A stretch of 64,000 bases of DNA from Aeromonas media (GTDB taxonomy: Bacteria; Pseudomonadota; Gammaproteobacteria; Enterobacterales; Aeromonadaceae): contig NZ_CDBZ01000209.1 of NCBI RefSeq assembly GCF_000819985.1, forward strand, positions 1 to 64,000, read 5' to 3'. This document shows, one piece after another, positions 1 to 7,886 of this stretch. The notes under the pieces are model-generated. The model saw nothing but the letters and a program-made list of their open reading frames with translations, did not search any database and was not told the DNA's origin. Each line of letters opens with the position of its first letter. Position 1 is the first letter of the stretch. Made by a program: the position numbers and the translations under genes.

Positions 1-1
1 A

Positions 2-55
2 TTCAAGGCATTTGCGGGAGCAAAAAATCGGCTAAAACATGAAGAAATGAAATGA
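2..55 (+). CDS. C-terminal tail of an unidentified upstream gene (partial)
   Basis: The frame starting at base 2 is open from the window edge and ends with TGA at 53-55, giving 17 residues (FKAFAGAKNRLKHEEMK). Its stop overlaps an ATG at 52-54 in the ATGA arrangement typical of translationally coupled genes, so the next reading frame probably belonged to the same operon. Too little is visible to name the product. The alternative is that this short open frame is chance. Confidence 0.3.
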   Translation, partial: FKAFAGAKNRLKHEEMK

Positions 56-122
56 CTGAGTCAGCCGAGAAGAATTTCCCCGCTTATTCGCACCTTCCTT
101 AGCTCAGGAAGCTGACTCAGTC
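54..122. repeat. 12-bp perfect inverted repeat enclosing a second hairpin
   Basis: GACTGAGTCAGC at 54-65 is the exact reverse complement of GCTGACTCAGTC at 111-122. Between them CTTCCT and AGGAAG, around 94-110, form a smaller hairpin. The structure sits exactly where the reading frame of the nuclease-like remnant breaks. It could be a footprint of a small mobile element or of the deletion event. No function is known. Confidence 0.5.
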
Positions 123-191
123 TTATTAAATGAGCAGGAATGTGTTGAGCTTGACAAAAAAGGTGAAGCACCACTCACAACAAACTCAGCA

Positions 192-764
192 ATGTTTGCT
201 TTGCTACGTGACCGTTTGGTCGACCTTGATGAACTGCTAAAAAGTGATGTTTCGCCACAAGAGGCATGGGCGCAAATTGATCAAGAGCGAATTATGCGCC
301 GCGAAATCGCGCGTGAGTTACAGCATGCAGCCAATGGTATATATAAGGTGGATCAAGAGTCAGTGACCGCTGATGAAAAGGAGACCGATATTCGCCTTCG
401 TTCGACGGCTTCTGAATATGAGACAGTAATTGAGTTGAAACTTGGTGATAATCGCTCGGCTCGAGACCTGCGTGACACGATCGAATCTCAATTGGTAAAA
501 AAATACTTGTCGCTTGAAACTCGCCGATCCGGTGCATTACTTATCACCTTGTCCAAGGTGCGGGACTGGGATCATCCTGATAGCGGGGAAAGAATCGGCT
601 TAGAAGAGCTCAAGGAGCTGTTGGATGATGAAGCCAGACGTGTAGAGCGGGAAATGGGAGGTGCAGTTTCATTGACCATACATGTGCTGGATCTTAGACC
701 GAGGCTGCTGACAGAAAAGCAGTCTCGGTCTGGGGTGATGAAGAAAAGGGTTAATCCTGCGTAA
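192..764 (+). CDS. Remnant of a larger protein with a C-terminal PD-(D/E)xK nuclease-like domain
   Basis: The frame is open from about base 60, but the first ATG is at 192 and has no Shine-Dalgarno sequence, so this is probably the 3' part of a longer gene. The residues form the pattern of the restriction-endonuclease-like fold: Asp66 (DIRLRS), then Glu81-Leu-Lys83 (VIELKLGD) and Gln100 (ESQL), followed by a hydrophobic strand (GALLITL). A helical, charged region precedes it (residues 1-60). Another frame opens with ATG at 52 and reads MTESAEKNFPAYSHLP before a stop at 100-102. That may be the true N-terminus, cut off by a deletion or frameshift. The stretch is more AT-rich than the core genes to the right. 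I infer a degraded defence-type or NTPase-associated nuclease; the family is not identified with certainty. Confidence 0.5.
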   Translation: MFALLRDRLVDLDELLKSDVSPQEAWAQIDQERIMRREIARELQHAANGIYKVDQESVTADEKETDIRLRSTASEYETVIELKLGDNRSARDLRDTIESQLVKKYLSLETRRSGALLITLSKVRDWDHPDSGERIGLEELKELLDDEARRVEREMGGAVSLTIHVLDLRPRLLTEKQSRSGVMKKRVNPA

Positions 765-909
765 AGTTGCCAGTCTTTCGAACAGGATTTATCTCAGGCT
801 GCAGTGAGAAATAGCTTCCAACCAGTACCTTTGGTAGGGTCTTTTCAGCACAATCTCCCACGGTGTTAGCTTTTGATCAATTAGCGAGATGTCGAGGGTT
901 ATGGTCACT

Positions 910-1395
910 TCAACCACGCCGTGCCGCCTCGATGGCGGCAATATCAATCTTGCCCATCTGCATCATGGCCTCGAAGGCGCGCTTGGCAGCCTCGGGGTCG
1001 GGATCGGTGATCGCCTCGGTGAGGGCGAGGGGGGTGATCTGCCAGGAGATGCCCCACCTGTCCTGGCACCAGCCGCACTCGCTCGCCCGGCCGCCGTTCT
1101 CGATGATGGCGTGCCAGTAGCGATCCGTCTCGGCCTGGGTCGTCGTTGCGACTTGAAACGAGAAGGCCCAGTTGTGGCTGACCCCGGGCCCGCCGTTAAG
1201 GCCGAGGCAGGGGATCCCCATCACCCTGAACTCGACCGTCAGCACATCCCCTTCCTTGCCGGCGGAGTAGTCGGCCGGGGCGCGGTGCACGGCGTCGACG
1301 GCAGAGTCGGGGAAGAGGCTTGTGTAAAACCGTGCCGCCTCCTCGGCATCCCCGTCATACCAGAGGCAGATCCTGTTCTTTGCGGTTGTCATCAT
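910..1395 (-). CDS. VOC-superfamily protein, PhnB / 3-demethylubiquinone-methyltransferase-like
   Basis: The 161-residue product reads MMTTAKNRICLWYDGDAEEAARFYTSLFPDS at its start, typical of PhnB-like glyoxalase/bleomycin-resistance/dioxygenase fold proteins. The conserved GWCQDRWGISWQI segment near residues 110-125 and the tail AFEAMMQMGKIDIAAIEAA are also characteristic. These proteins are small, soluble and often of unknown substrate. The start at 1395 is chosen because AGGAG lies about 8 bases upstream; the frame extends to 1518 without a better signal. It stands divergently from the methyltransferase at 1615, separated by about 220 bases. The family assignment is firm. The ubiquinone connection in the family name does not imply that activity here. 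Confidence 0.85.
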   Translation of the reverse strand: MMTTAKNRICLWYDGDAEEAARFYTSLFPDSAVDAVHRAPADYSAGKEGDVLTVEFRVMGIPCLGLNGGPGVSHNWAFSFQVATTTQAETDRYWHAIIENGGRASECGWCQDRWGISWQITPLALTEAITDPDPEAAKRAFEAMMQMGKIDIAAIEAARRG

Positions 1396-1614
1396 CTCGT
1401 GGCTCCTGCCGGTTGCTGTCATCCTGTGCCCCTCCCTTTCTCTTGCCCCATTGGTTGCTACCTGGCGCCCTCTGTTGCCAGCCGGGGAGTTGCATGATGT
1501 CGTCAAGTGTAGTGGCATAGGGATCCGGCCCGCCCGGTCTGGCGTGCAACGCGGCAGGAAGGGAAACGGGATGCGGGCAGATGGTGCCCGTCACTGACAA
1601 GAGAGGTGTGCGCG

Positions 1615-2370
1615 ATGGACAGTACCCAGCGATTCTCGACCCGGGTCGAGGCTTATGTGAAGTACCGCCCCGGTTATCCAGCGGCCATGCTGGACTTTCT
1701 GGCTGACGAGCTTGCCATGGTGCCCGAGGCCCAGGTGGCCGACATAGGGGCGGGCACCGGCATTCTGACCACCCTGCTCGCCCCCCGGGTGGCGCGGGTC
1801 TGGGCGGTAGAGCCCAACGATGAGATGCGTGGCGCCGCCAGACGGCTGCTGGCGGATATGGGCAACATAGGTTGGTCCCACGGCAGTGCGGAGGCCACCG
1901 GCCTACCGACGGGCTCGGTGGATCTGATCACGGTTGCCCAGGCGTTTCACTGGTTCGATCGCGCGGCCTTTCGGCAGGAGTGCCAGCGCCTGCTCAGACC
2001 CGGTGGCCGGGTCGCCCTGATCTGGAACGATCGGCTGACGAACACCGATTTTCTCAAGGCTTACGAGGAGGGGCTGCACGCCTATTCGGGGGATTACGAG
2101 GAGGTCAATCATCGCAACCTCGGCGAGCACGATTTTCGTGCCTTCTTCGAAGGGGAGTATCGGCTCGATCGCTTCGAGAACCGCCAGCTGTTCGATCTGG
2201 ACGGCGTGCTGGGGCGGCTCAACTCCTCCTCCTATGCGCCCGCCGTCGGCACCCCGGCCCATGAGCAGATGACGGCGCTGATCCGCCGTGAATTTGGCCG
2301 TCATGCGGTCAACGACAGGATCTCCTTCAACTATTGCACCCTGGTTTACAGTGGTCGGGTGTCGGCCTGA
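1615..2370 (+). CDS. Class I SAM-dependent methyltransferase
   Basis: The 251-residue protein has SAM-binding motif I (VADIGAGTG, about residue 45), an acidic residue ending the second strand (VWAVEPNDEM), and the post-motif LPTGSVDLITVAQAFHWFD typical of UbiE/Methyltransf_11 proteins. The segment LLRPGGRVALIWNDR corresponds to motif III. The substrate cannot be read from the sequence. The ATG at 1615 is preferred over the GTG at 1606 because GAGAGG (1601-1606) sits 8 bases before it. Expression is probably monocistronic: a strong hairpin at 2395-2424 follows the stop. Confidence 0.85.
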   Translation: MDSTQRFSTRVEAYVKYRPGYPAAMLDFLADELAMVPEAQVADIGAGTGILTTLLAPRVARVWAVEPNDEMRGAARRLLADMGNIGWSHGSAEATGLPTGSVDLITVAQAFHWFDRAAFRQECQRLLRPGGRVALIWNDRLTNTDFLKAYEEGLHAYSGDYEEVNHRNLGEHDFRAFFEGEYRLDRFENRQLFDLDGVLGRLNSSSYAPAVGTPAHEQMTALIRREFGRHAVNDRISFNYCTLVYSGRVSA

Positions 2371-2394
2371 CCGAGGCCGGCTTCCCGACATGAC

Positions 2395-2424
2395 AAGGCC
2401 CTCGTCGTTCTCGACGAGGGCCTT
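2395..2424. terminator. Strong hairpin between the methyltransferase and a convergent small gene
   Basis: A 13-bp perfect stem (AAGGCCCTCGTCG at 2395-2407, CGACGAGGGCCTT at 2412-2424) encloses a 4-base loop. There is no long T run, but the position between two convergent genes suggests a bidirectional terminator. Confidence 0.6.
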
Positions 2425-2491
2425 GGTGATGACCCTGGGACCTCGCATGGGTGGGCTGTGAAGCAGACTGTCGCGAGGGGGTACCATGACC

Positions 2492-2737
2492 TTACTCCAT
2501 GTCGATGCCCAGGATGGCCATGGCTTTGGCCAGGGTATCGACGGATTCCTGATGTTTGCCTGCCTTGTGCAGGGTCTCTCCTTCTGCTCTCAACTGTTTT
2601 ACCTCGGCCAGTTGCTCGGCGCTGAGGGCGGGGTTCGTTGCCAGGGCATCATCAATCTTCTTCATGTCTATGGGGCAGTGGAAGGCGATGGCGCTCCCGG
2701 CGAAGAGCAGGGTTGCCAACAACAGCATGAGTCTCAT
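2492..2737 (-). CDS. Small secreted protein of unknown function
   Basis: The 81-residue product begins with a clear Sec signal peptide (MRLMLLLATLLFAGSAIA, cleavage likely after AIA at residue 18). The mature part of about 63 residues is charged and helical, with one Cys near its start (FHCPIDMKKIDDAL). The repeated Leu/Ala spacing suggests a helical hairpin (LSAEQLAEVKQLRAEGETLHKAGKHQESVDTLAKAM). Its second half resembles a single TPR-like helix pair. It is expected in the periplasm. I do not recognise a named family. It is convergent with the methyltransferase and divergent from the MFS gene. Confidence 0.7.
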   Translation of the reverse strand: MRLMLLLATLLFAGSAIAFHCPIDMKKIDDALATNPALSAEQLAEVKQLRAEGETLHKAGKHQESVDTLAKAMAILGIDME

Positions 2738-2853
2738 CTCTATGACCTCCTTGATGGGATCCCGTTAAGAATAGCCCGGGAGGGCCTGGGCCATTGGGTT
2801 GAACCGGGCAAGAAACAAAGGCTACCATGACCCTTTCGTCACGAGGAGGTGCC

Positions 2854-4155
2854 ATGACACTCACGAGATTGCTGTCACCCCTGACCAGCCTGGTGATCTT
2901 CATTCTGGGCCACGGCATGTTCAACACCCTGCTGACGGTGCGCCTCTTTGCCGAGCAGGTGTCGGTGCAGGCCATCGGCCTGGTGTCGGCCGCCTACTTC
3001 GGCGGCCTGGTGCTGGGGGCCTTCGTCAATGCGCGCCTCATCATCCGGGTGGGCCATATCCGGGCCTATGCGGCCTACGCCTCCCTGCTCTGCTTCCTGT
3101 TCCTGCTACACGGCATGGTGGTGGACCCTATCGCTTGGGCGGCGCTGCGGCTGCTGGGAGGCTTTGCCACCGGCGGCCTGTTCGTGGTGCTGGAGTCATG
3201 GATGCTGGTCTCAAGCACCCCGGCCAACCGGGGGCGGCTGATGTCCCTCTACATGATCCTGCTCTATGGCTCCCTAGCCATGGGCCAGTTGTTGCTCAAG
3301 TGGGTGGATCCCATGGTGTTGACCCCCTTTGCCCTGTGCGCCATGGCCGCCACCCTGTCGGTGGTGCCGCTCGCCCTCTCCCGGGTGCCCACTCCGGCCA
3401 TGGTGGCACCCCAGCCGGTCGGGGTGCTGGAGCTTGTCCGGCTCACCCCGGCGGGCATGGGCAGCAGCTTCACCTCGGGCCTCATCCTCGGGGCCATTTA
3501 CGGCCTGCTGCCGCTCTACTTTACCGACAGCGGTGCCTCGCTCTCTCGGGTGGCGGACATGATGGCGCTGGTGATCCTGGGGGGCATGTGCCTGCAATAC
3601 CCCATAGGCCGGATGTCAGATCGTTATGACAGGAGGCTGGTGATCCTGCTGCTGTGCGGGGCGCTGACTCTGCTCGCCCTGCTGATGGTGCTGCTGCCCG
3701 AGGCGTGGCGCGAGCCGATCGCGGGTGCCCTGGTGTTCCTGCTGGGGGGGATGGCGTTCTCCATCTACCCCCTGAGTCTCAGCCACGCCTGCGACGAGTT
3801 GCGCCCGGATCAGGTGCTGGGGGCCAATCAGGGGCTGCTGCTCGCCTACAGCCTGGGGGCCATGACGGGGCCACTGTTGGCGCCCTTCGTCATGGTGCAG
3901 TTCGGGCCAGAGGGGCTGTTTATCTACTTCGCCCTGTGCGGTGCCCTGCTGGCGGGTTATCTGGGCTGGCGCAGGCGGCAGCGGGCGCCCATTCCCCTGG
4001 CTGAGCACCAGGTGTTCATGCCGGTGCCGCCCAATACCCCGATGACGGCCGAGCTGGAGCCGAGAACGGATCTGGAAGGGGAGGCGGTGCCCGCGAGTTA
4101 TGCCGCGCCCGAGGTTGAGGATGTGGAGGGGATGGAGGAGCCGCAGGTTCGCTGA
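2854..4155 (+). CDS. MFS transporter (YcaD-like)
   Basis: The 433-residue inner-membrane protein has 12 predicted hydrophobic segments and a hydrophilic C-terminal tail of about 55 residues. It resembles the YcaD/MFS_1 group of putative transporters. The MFS loop 2-3 signature region is recognisable around LVLGAFVNARLIIRVGHIRAYA, and the inter-domain repeat around LQYPIGRMSDRYDRR. The start at 2854 has an excellent GAGGAGGT at 2843-2850; an upstream in-frame ATG at 2827 lacks one. The substrate is unknown. A terminator at 4180-4210 is shared with the convergent ahpF. Confidence 0.85.
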   Translation: MTLTRLLSPLTSLVIFILGHGMFNTLLTVRLFAEQVSVQAIGLVSAAYFGGLVLGAFVNARLIIRVGHIRAYAAYASLLCFLFLLHGMVVDPIAWAALRLLGGFATGGLFVVLESWMLVSSTPANRGRLMSLYMILLYGSLAMGQLLLKWVDPMVLTPFALCAMAATLSVVPLALSRVPTPAMVAPQPVGVLELVRLTPAGMGSSFTSGLILGAIYGLLPLYFTDSGASLSRVADMMALVILGGMCLQYPIGRMSDRYDRRLVILLLCGALTLLALLMVLLPEAWREPIAGALVFLLGGMAFSIYPLSLSHACDELRPDQVLGANQGLLLAYSLGAMTGPLLAPFVMVQFGPEGLFIYFALCGALLAGYLGWRRRQRAPIPLAEHQVFMPVPPNTPMTAELEPRTDLEGEAVPASYAAPEVEDVEGMEEPQVR

Positions 4156-4179
4156 GGCAGCCAGCCCGAAGACGCGCAT

Positions 4180-4210
4180 AAAAAAGCCGACTCCAGGGAG
4201 TCGGCTTTTT
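4180..4210. terminator. Bidirectional rho-independent terminator
   Basis: The stem AAGCCGACTCC / GGAGTCGGCTT has A and T runs on both sides. It lies between the convergent MFS gene and ahpF. Confidence 0.9.
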
Positions 4211-4227
4211 GTCGGGCGTGGGGCCCG

Positions 4228-5814
4228 TCAGGCGGTCACTGCATCGGCCTTGGCGGCAGCGGCTTCCGGCGCCGCATTGCGGATGAGGTAATCGAAGGCC
4301 CCCAGGGCGGCGGTGGCACCGGCGCCCATGGAGATGATGATCTGCTTGAACGGCACAGTGGTGGCATCTCCTGCGGCGTAGACGCCGGGCAATGAGGTGG
4401 CGCCCTTGGTGTCGATCTCGATCTCGCCGAAGCGGGTCAGGGCAACTTCGCTCCCCTTGAGGAACTCGGTGTTCGGTACCAGACCTATCTGCACGAAGAT
4501 GCCGGCCACCGCCAGGTGCTTGATCTCGCCTGTGGTACGATCTTCGTAATCCATGCCCACCACCTTGCTGCCGTCACCGATCACTTCGGTGGTGCGGGCG
4601 CTCATGATGATGTCGATGTTGCCCATGGAGCGGGCCTTCTTCTGCAACACCTCGTCGGCGCGCAGAGTGTCGGCGAATTCCACCACGGTGACGTGTTCGA
4701 CGATACCAGCCAGATCGATGGCCGCCTCGATACCGGAGTTACCACCACCTATCACCGCCACCCGCTTGCCCTTGAAGAAGGGACCGTCGCAGTGGGGGCA
4801 GTAGGCCACGCCCTTGGTGCGGTACTCGAGCTCGCCCGGCACGTTCAGGTCGCGCCAGCGGGCACCGGTCGCCAGGATCACGGCACGGCTCTTCAAGGTG
4901 GCACCGGAGGCAAGATCCACGTTCACGTAGCCATCCTTGCTGATGGCGGCAGCACGCTGTTCGGTGATCACTTCCACGCCGTACTGCTTGACGTGCTGCT
5001 CCAGGCTCGCGGCCAGCTTGGGGCCCTCGGTGTAGGGCACGGAGATGAAGTTCTCGATGCCGACGGTGTCCATCACCTGACCGCCGAAGCGCTCGGCGAC
5101 GATGGCGGTGCGAATGCCTTTACGAGCTGCATAGATGGCCGCTGCGGCGCCAGCCGGGCCACCGCCCACTACCAGCACGTCGTAGGGGGCCTTTTCGCTC
5201 AGCTCTTGCGCCTTGCGCTCTGCCGCGCCGGTATCGAGCTTGGCAATGATCTCTTCCAGGGAGGTGCGACCCTGGCTGAACGGCTGGCCGTTCAGGTAGA
5301 CGTTCGGGACCGCCATGATCTGGCGCTCGTTCACCTCGTCCTGGAACAGGGCACCGTCGATCATGGTGTGGGTGATGCCGGGGTTCAGGGTGGCCATCAG
5401 GTTCAGGGCCTGTACCACGTCCGGGCAGTTGTGGCAGGAGAGGGAGATATAGGTCTCGAAGTGGAACTCGCCCTTGAGGTTCCTGACCTGCTCCAACACG
5501 GCCGGATCGGCCTTGGAGGGGTGGCCGCCGCTTTGCAGCAGGGCGAGCACCAGGGAGGTAAATTCATGACCCATGGGGATGCCGGCAAAATGCACGCGCG
5601 GTGCCTGGCCTTGTGGCGCCACGCTCATGGAAGGCTTGCGGGCGGCAGTGCCATCGGTCATGGAAATCTTGGGGGACATCTCTGCTATCTCGTTGGCCAA
5701 TGCCAGGAGCTCTGCGGATTTGTCGCTGTCATTGCCGGACACGCTGATCTCGATGGGATTGACGATGTACTGCAAGTAACCGTTGAGTTGTTGTTTGAGG
5801 TTGGTATCTAACAT
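4228..5814 (-). CDS. ahpF: Alkyl hydroperoxide reductase subunit F
   Basis: The 528-residue flavoprotein passes electrons from NADH to AhpC for peroxide reduction in the cytoplasm. The N-terminal double thioredoxin-like region holds the CHNC redox pair at about residues 127-130. The FAD-binding motif [19 protein letters not shown] follows near residue 215, then the second redox pair CPHC near 340 and the NAD-binding [15 protein letters not shown]. Length and motifs match E. coli AhpF. The start at 5814 has AAGGAA about 9 bases upstream. It lies downstream of ahpC in the same direction, with a hairpin at 5915-5940 between them that may reduce read-through. Confidence 0.97.
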   Translation of the reverse strand: MLDTNLKQQLNGYLQYIVNPIEISVSGNDSDKSAELLALANEIAEMSPKISMTDGTAARKPSMSVAPQGQAPRVHFAGIPMGHEFTSLVLALLQSGGHPSKADPAVLEQVRNLKGEFHFETYISLSCHNCPDVVQALNLMATLNPGITHTMIDGALFQDEVNERQIMAVPNVYLNGQPFSQGRTSLEEIIAKLDTGAAERKAQELSEKAPYDVLVVGGGPAGAAAAIYAARKGIRTAIVAERFGGQVMDTVGIENFISVPYTEGPKLAASLEQHVKQYGVEVITEQRAAAISKDGYVNVDLASGATLKSRAVILATGARWRDLNVPGELEYRTKGVAYCPHCDGPFFKGKRVAVIGGGNSGIEAAIDLAGIVEHVTVVEFADTLRADEVLQKKARSMGNIDIIMSARTTEVIGDGSKVVGMDYEDRTTGEIKHLAVAGIFVQIGLVPNTEFLKGSEVALTRFGEIEIDTKGATSLPGVYAAGDATTVPFKQIIISMGAGATAALGAFDYLIRNAAPEAAAAKADAVTA

Positions 5815-5914
5815 GGTCGAATTCCTTCTTGTTATGGCGGTCGGCACTATTAATGAATACAGAAAGCACTGGATGCAAAAAACAGTGAATACAGGAAGCG
5901 CTGGGCCAGAAAGC

Positions 5915-5940
5915 AGACCGGCCCTTGAGTGGGCCGGTCT
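5915..5940 (-). terminator. Hairpin between ahpC and ahpF
   Basis: A 10-bp perfect stem (AGACCGGCCC / GGGCCGGTCT) encloses a 6-base loop, just past the ahpC stop. The T content after it on the minus strand is modest. A partial terminator that sets the AhpC to AhpF ratio is the likely role. Confidence 0.65.
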
Positions 5941-5955
5941 TGGAGAGCAGGAGGC

Positions 5956-6522
5956 TTAGATTTTGCCTACCAGATCCAGGGACGGGGCCAGGGTGGCATC
6001 GCCTTCTTGCCATTTGGCCGGGCACACTTCACCCGGGTGAGCGGCAACGTACTGGGCAGCTTTGACCTTGCGCAGCAGCTCCAGAGCGTCACGGCCGATG
6101 CCACCAGCGTTGATTTCAACGATCTGGATGACACCTTGCGGGTCGATGACGAAGGTACCGCGGTCAGCCAGGCCAGCTTCTTCGATCATCACGCCGAAGT
6201 TGCGGGTGATGGTGCCGGTCGGGTCGCCTATCATCGGGTACTGGATCTTCTTGATGGTGTCAGAAGTGTCGTGCCAGGCCTTGTGAGTGAAGTGGGTGTC
6301 GGTAGAAACGGCGTAGATCTCGACGCCCAGCTTCTTGAAGGCAGCGTAGTTGTCAGCCAGGTCGCCCAGCTCGGTCGGGCAAACGAAGGTGAAGTCAGCC
6401 GGGTAGAAGAACACCACGGACCACTTGCCTTTCAGGTCAGCGTCAGACACCTGAACGAATTTGCCATTGTGGTAGGCGGTAGCGTTGAACGGCTTGATTT
6501 CAGTGTTGATATAGGTAGACAT
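5956..6522 (-). CDS. ahpC: Alkyl hydroperoxide reductase subunit C (peroxiredoxin)
   Basis: The 188-residue typical 2-Cys peroxiredoxin reduces organic peroxides, hydrogen peroxide and peroxynitrite. The peroxidatic Cys48 lies in the FTFVCPTE motif and the resolving Cys167 in GEVCPAKW. The length equals that of E. coli AhpC (187). It is reduced by AhpF encoded next to it. A clear ribosome site precedes the ATG. A candidate OxyR site lies 130-160 bases upstream, consistent with peroxide induction. Confidence 0.98.
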   Translation of the reverse strand: MSTYINTEIKPFNATAYHNGKFVQVSDADLKGKWSVVFFYPADFTFVCPTELGDLADNYAAFKKLGVEIYAVSTDTHFTHKAWHDTSDTIKKIQYPMIGDPTGTITRNFGVMIEEAGLADRGTFVIDPQGVIQIVEINAGGIGRDALELLRKVKAAQYVAAHPGEVCPAKWQEGDATLAPSLDLVGKI

Positions 6523-6647
6523 GTATTTGCTCCTTGGTGATGTACATATGCCCGTCTGGTCGTGAAGTGCTTGGCCAGGCGAGGCGCTTAACTTTCGATG
6601 GAGGCATCATAGGGCTTTTAGCTAATCGGTCAAAGCCACAATTTTGA

Positions 6648-6684
6648 ATCACTTAAATCTATTTATTAGATAGCCCATCGCAAC
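6648..6684 (-). promoter_or_regulatory. Candidate OxyR binding site upstream of ahpC
   Basis: The two central half-sites CTAT (6659-6662) and ATAG (6670-6673) are separated by exactly 7 bases, as in the known OxyR consensus of four tetrads. The outer tetrads match only partly. The position, about 140 bases before the ahpC start, suits an activator. The binding protein is inferred from ahpC regulation in relatives. Confidence 0.5.
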
Positions 6685-6855
6685 TGTACCTAACATGAAT
6701 ATCTCAGGCCTTCAGAGATAACTCATTGTCGAAGTTCAATTTCTGTCCGCCATGTCACATTTTCAAGTCCCGGATGGGAACTTGTTTTATGCCGGAGGTG
6801 ATGAGAGGAGTGTTGAAGGTGCGTCGGGCAGAGGGGGAGGGCGTGAGAGACGGGC

Positions 6856-6892
6856 AAAAAAATCCCGGCGCCGTCGCACAGACAGTGCCGGG
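6856..6892 (-). terminator. Intrinsic terminator of the candidate small RNA
   Basis: CCCGGC (6864-6869) pairs with GCCGGG (6887-6892). On the minus strand the stem is followed by A and then seven T. No protein gene ends here on that strand, which implies a non-coding transcript. Confidence 0.7.
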
Positions 6893-7025
6893 TCATCAAA
6901 CAAGGAATGGCGATATAAAAATGCTTTACAGCAAAGACTAACTACGGGGTGTGCAAACTTGCAGACATATGAAGAGAAGACATCGGGTGCACAATCCTCA
7001 TCTCCTCTTCGGCAACCATTGCATG
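6856..7025 (-). ncRNA. Candidate small RNA, about 170 nt
   Basis: The transcript would start about 7 bases after the -10 box at 7032 and end at an intrinsic terminator (CCCGGC / GCCGGG stem, then seven T on the minus strand, bases 6856-6862). Internal short stems include GAAGAG with CTCTTC and TGCT-GTAA-AGCA with a GNRA loop. The only minus-strand open frames inside are 12 and 19 codons long. The 19-codon frame (MRIVHPMSSLHM...) follows GAGGAG with no spacer, so translation is doubtful. It does not match any small RNA I can recall, including Spot 42, which is also CRP-controlled. Confidence 0.5.
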
Positions 7026-7031
7026 GACAGC

Positions 7032-7060
7032 ATCATAGTGTGATGAAGATCACAAAGCAA
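7032..7060 (-). promoter_or_regulatory. Promoter with a perfect CRP site as its spacer
   Basis: On the minus strand TTGCTT (7055-7060) and TATGAT (7032-7037) are spaced 17 bases apart. The spacer contains the perfect CRP palindrome TGTGA-N6-TCACA at 7039-7054. A bound CRP-cAMP complex would cover the RNA polymerase contacts, so repression under low glucose is the likely outcome. CRP as the binder is inferred from the consensus. Confidence 0.65.
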
Positions 7061-7137
7061 GTTTGTGGTGTAAGTTTTCAATCAAACTGAAAGTGTTTCA
7101 GCTATTTAGCCGATTAATCAGGCTGAAAACGCTTTTA

Positions 7138-7156
7138 TTGTAATTTAATTACAGTT
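7138..7156. repeat. 19-bp palindromic element, copy 1
   Basis: On the minus strand this reads AACTGTAATTAAATTACAA and contains the 15-bp palindrome TGTAATT-A-AATTACA. The same 19 bases occur on the plus strand at 60936-60954. The shape suggests an operator for a dimeric regulator. Confidence 0.6.
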
Positions 7157-7164
7157 TTTTGTGA

Positions 7165-7611
7165 TCAAAAATCGGAGGGCGGCTCCTGCTCCTCCATCAG
7201 TTCCAGCAGATTGATGGCGACAGTGATGAAGTCCGACTCCGTGACGATGCCCACCAGCTTGCGTCCCCGCACCACCGGCAGGCAGCCATATTTGTGGCGC
7301 TGCAGGTAGAGGGCCGCTTCCTTGATGCCGGCGTGGGGATCCACGCTCGCCACCTGGCGGGTCATGATCTCGTCGAGCTGGACGCTGTCGGTGAATTCCG
7401 CCTCCCGCTCCGGATTGATGAGCAGCAGCTTGGAGTCGCGGGTTGCCAGGATGTCGGAGAGGGTGACCAGCCCCAGCAGATGCAGGTGCTCGTCGACGAT
7501 GGGGATGTGGCGGATCTGCTCCTGCTGCATCAGCTCCATCGCCTGCTTGACGCTGTTCTGCGGCCCCAGGGTGAAGGGGTGTTCGGTCATGATTTCAGTC
7601 AGGGTCATCAT
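7165..7611 (-). CDS. CBS-domain pair protein
   Basis: The 148-residue protein is made of two CBS motifs, at roughly residues 5-60 (IMTEHPFTLGPQNSVKQAMELM) and 78-138 (IMTRQVASVDPHAGIKEAALYL). CBS pairs usually bind adenine nucleotides and act as energy or ion sensors, either attached to enzymes or, as here, standing alone. No catalytic domain is present. AGGAGG lies 6 bases before the first of two adjacent ATG codons. The gene is alone between the regulatory stretch at 6.5-7.1 kb and the queA region. The target is unknown. Confidence 0.85.
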   Translation of the reverse strand: MMTLTEIMTEHPFTLGPQNSVKQAMELMQQEQIRHIPIVDEHLHLLGLVTLSDILATRDSKLLLINPEREAEFTDSVQLDEIMTRQVASVDPHAGIKEAALYLQRHKYGCLPVVRGRKLVGIVTESDFITVAINLLELMEEQEPPSDF

Positions 7612-7886
7612 GGTGGGCCTCCTTGTGTTTCTGATCTCACCCTAGCTCAGCTCCTGGCCTTGGAACCTGATCAGGGTCAATACAGTTCATTAAAGAATCA
7701 TTAACCCAGGGGTTGTTGGTACGGCGGGGTACAAATTGACGCCCAAGTGTCCGTGTCGGTGCGCCAAGGGGCCCCCAGGCTCGCAAAAAGAGCGCTATCC
7801 CTTGCCGGCCTTGGGTTTTTGGTCTTTTGGGTTGCCTTGGAAGAGGGGGATAACTAGACTAGCCGCCGATTCCCCCGAGGTGAAAG

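Larger units (their letters stand above)
6523..7164. other. Gene-free stretch of 640 bp with several regulatory signals
   Basis: No convincing protein gene was found; open frames of 70-110 codons on the plus strand lack ribosome sites and family resemblance. The stretch holds the ahpC control region, then from right to left on the minus strand a promoter with a CRP-type palindrome, a likely small RNA and its terminator. Two further perfect palindromes occur at 7087-7101 (CTGAAAGTGTTTCAG) and 7139-7153. Confidence 0.7.

Noticed and set aside
192..764. Intact Avs- or NLR-type defence gene
   Set aside because: Only a nuclease-like C-terminal part is visible. No NTPase motifs lie within the window.
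6856..7025. Spot 42 homologue
   Set aside because: CRP control is similar in idea, but the RNA sequence and length differ from Spot 42 as I know it, and the gene is not beside polA.
6726..7090. Two overlapping plus-strand frames upstream of the CBS-domain gene
   Set aside because: There is no Shine-Dalgarno site and the composition is unlike proteins. The region is better explained by a minus-strand promoter, small RNA and terminator.
7612..7886. Possible preQ1 riboswitch before queA
   Set aside because: I found no pseudoknot-forming aptamer pattern. Its presence would also be unusual for queA in this group.
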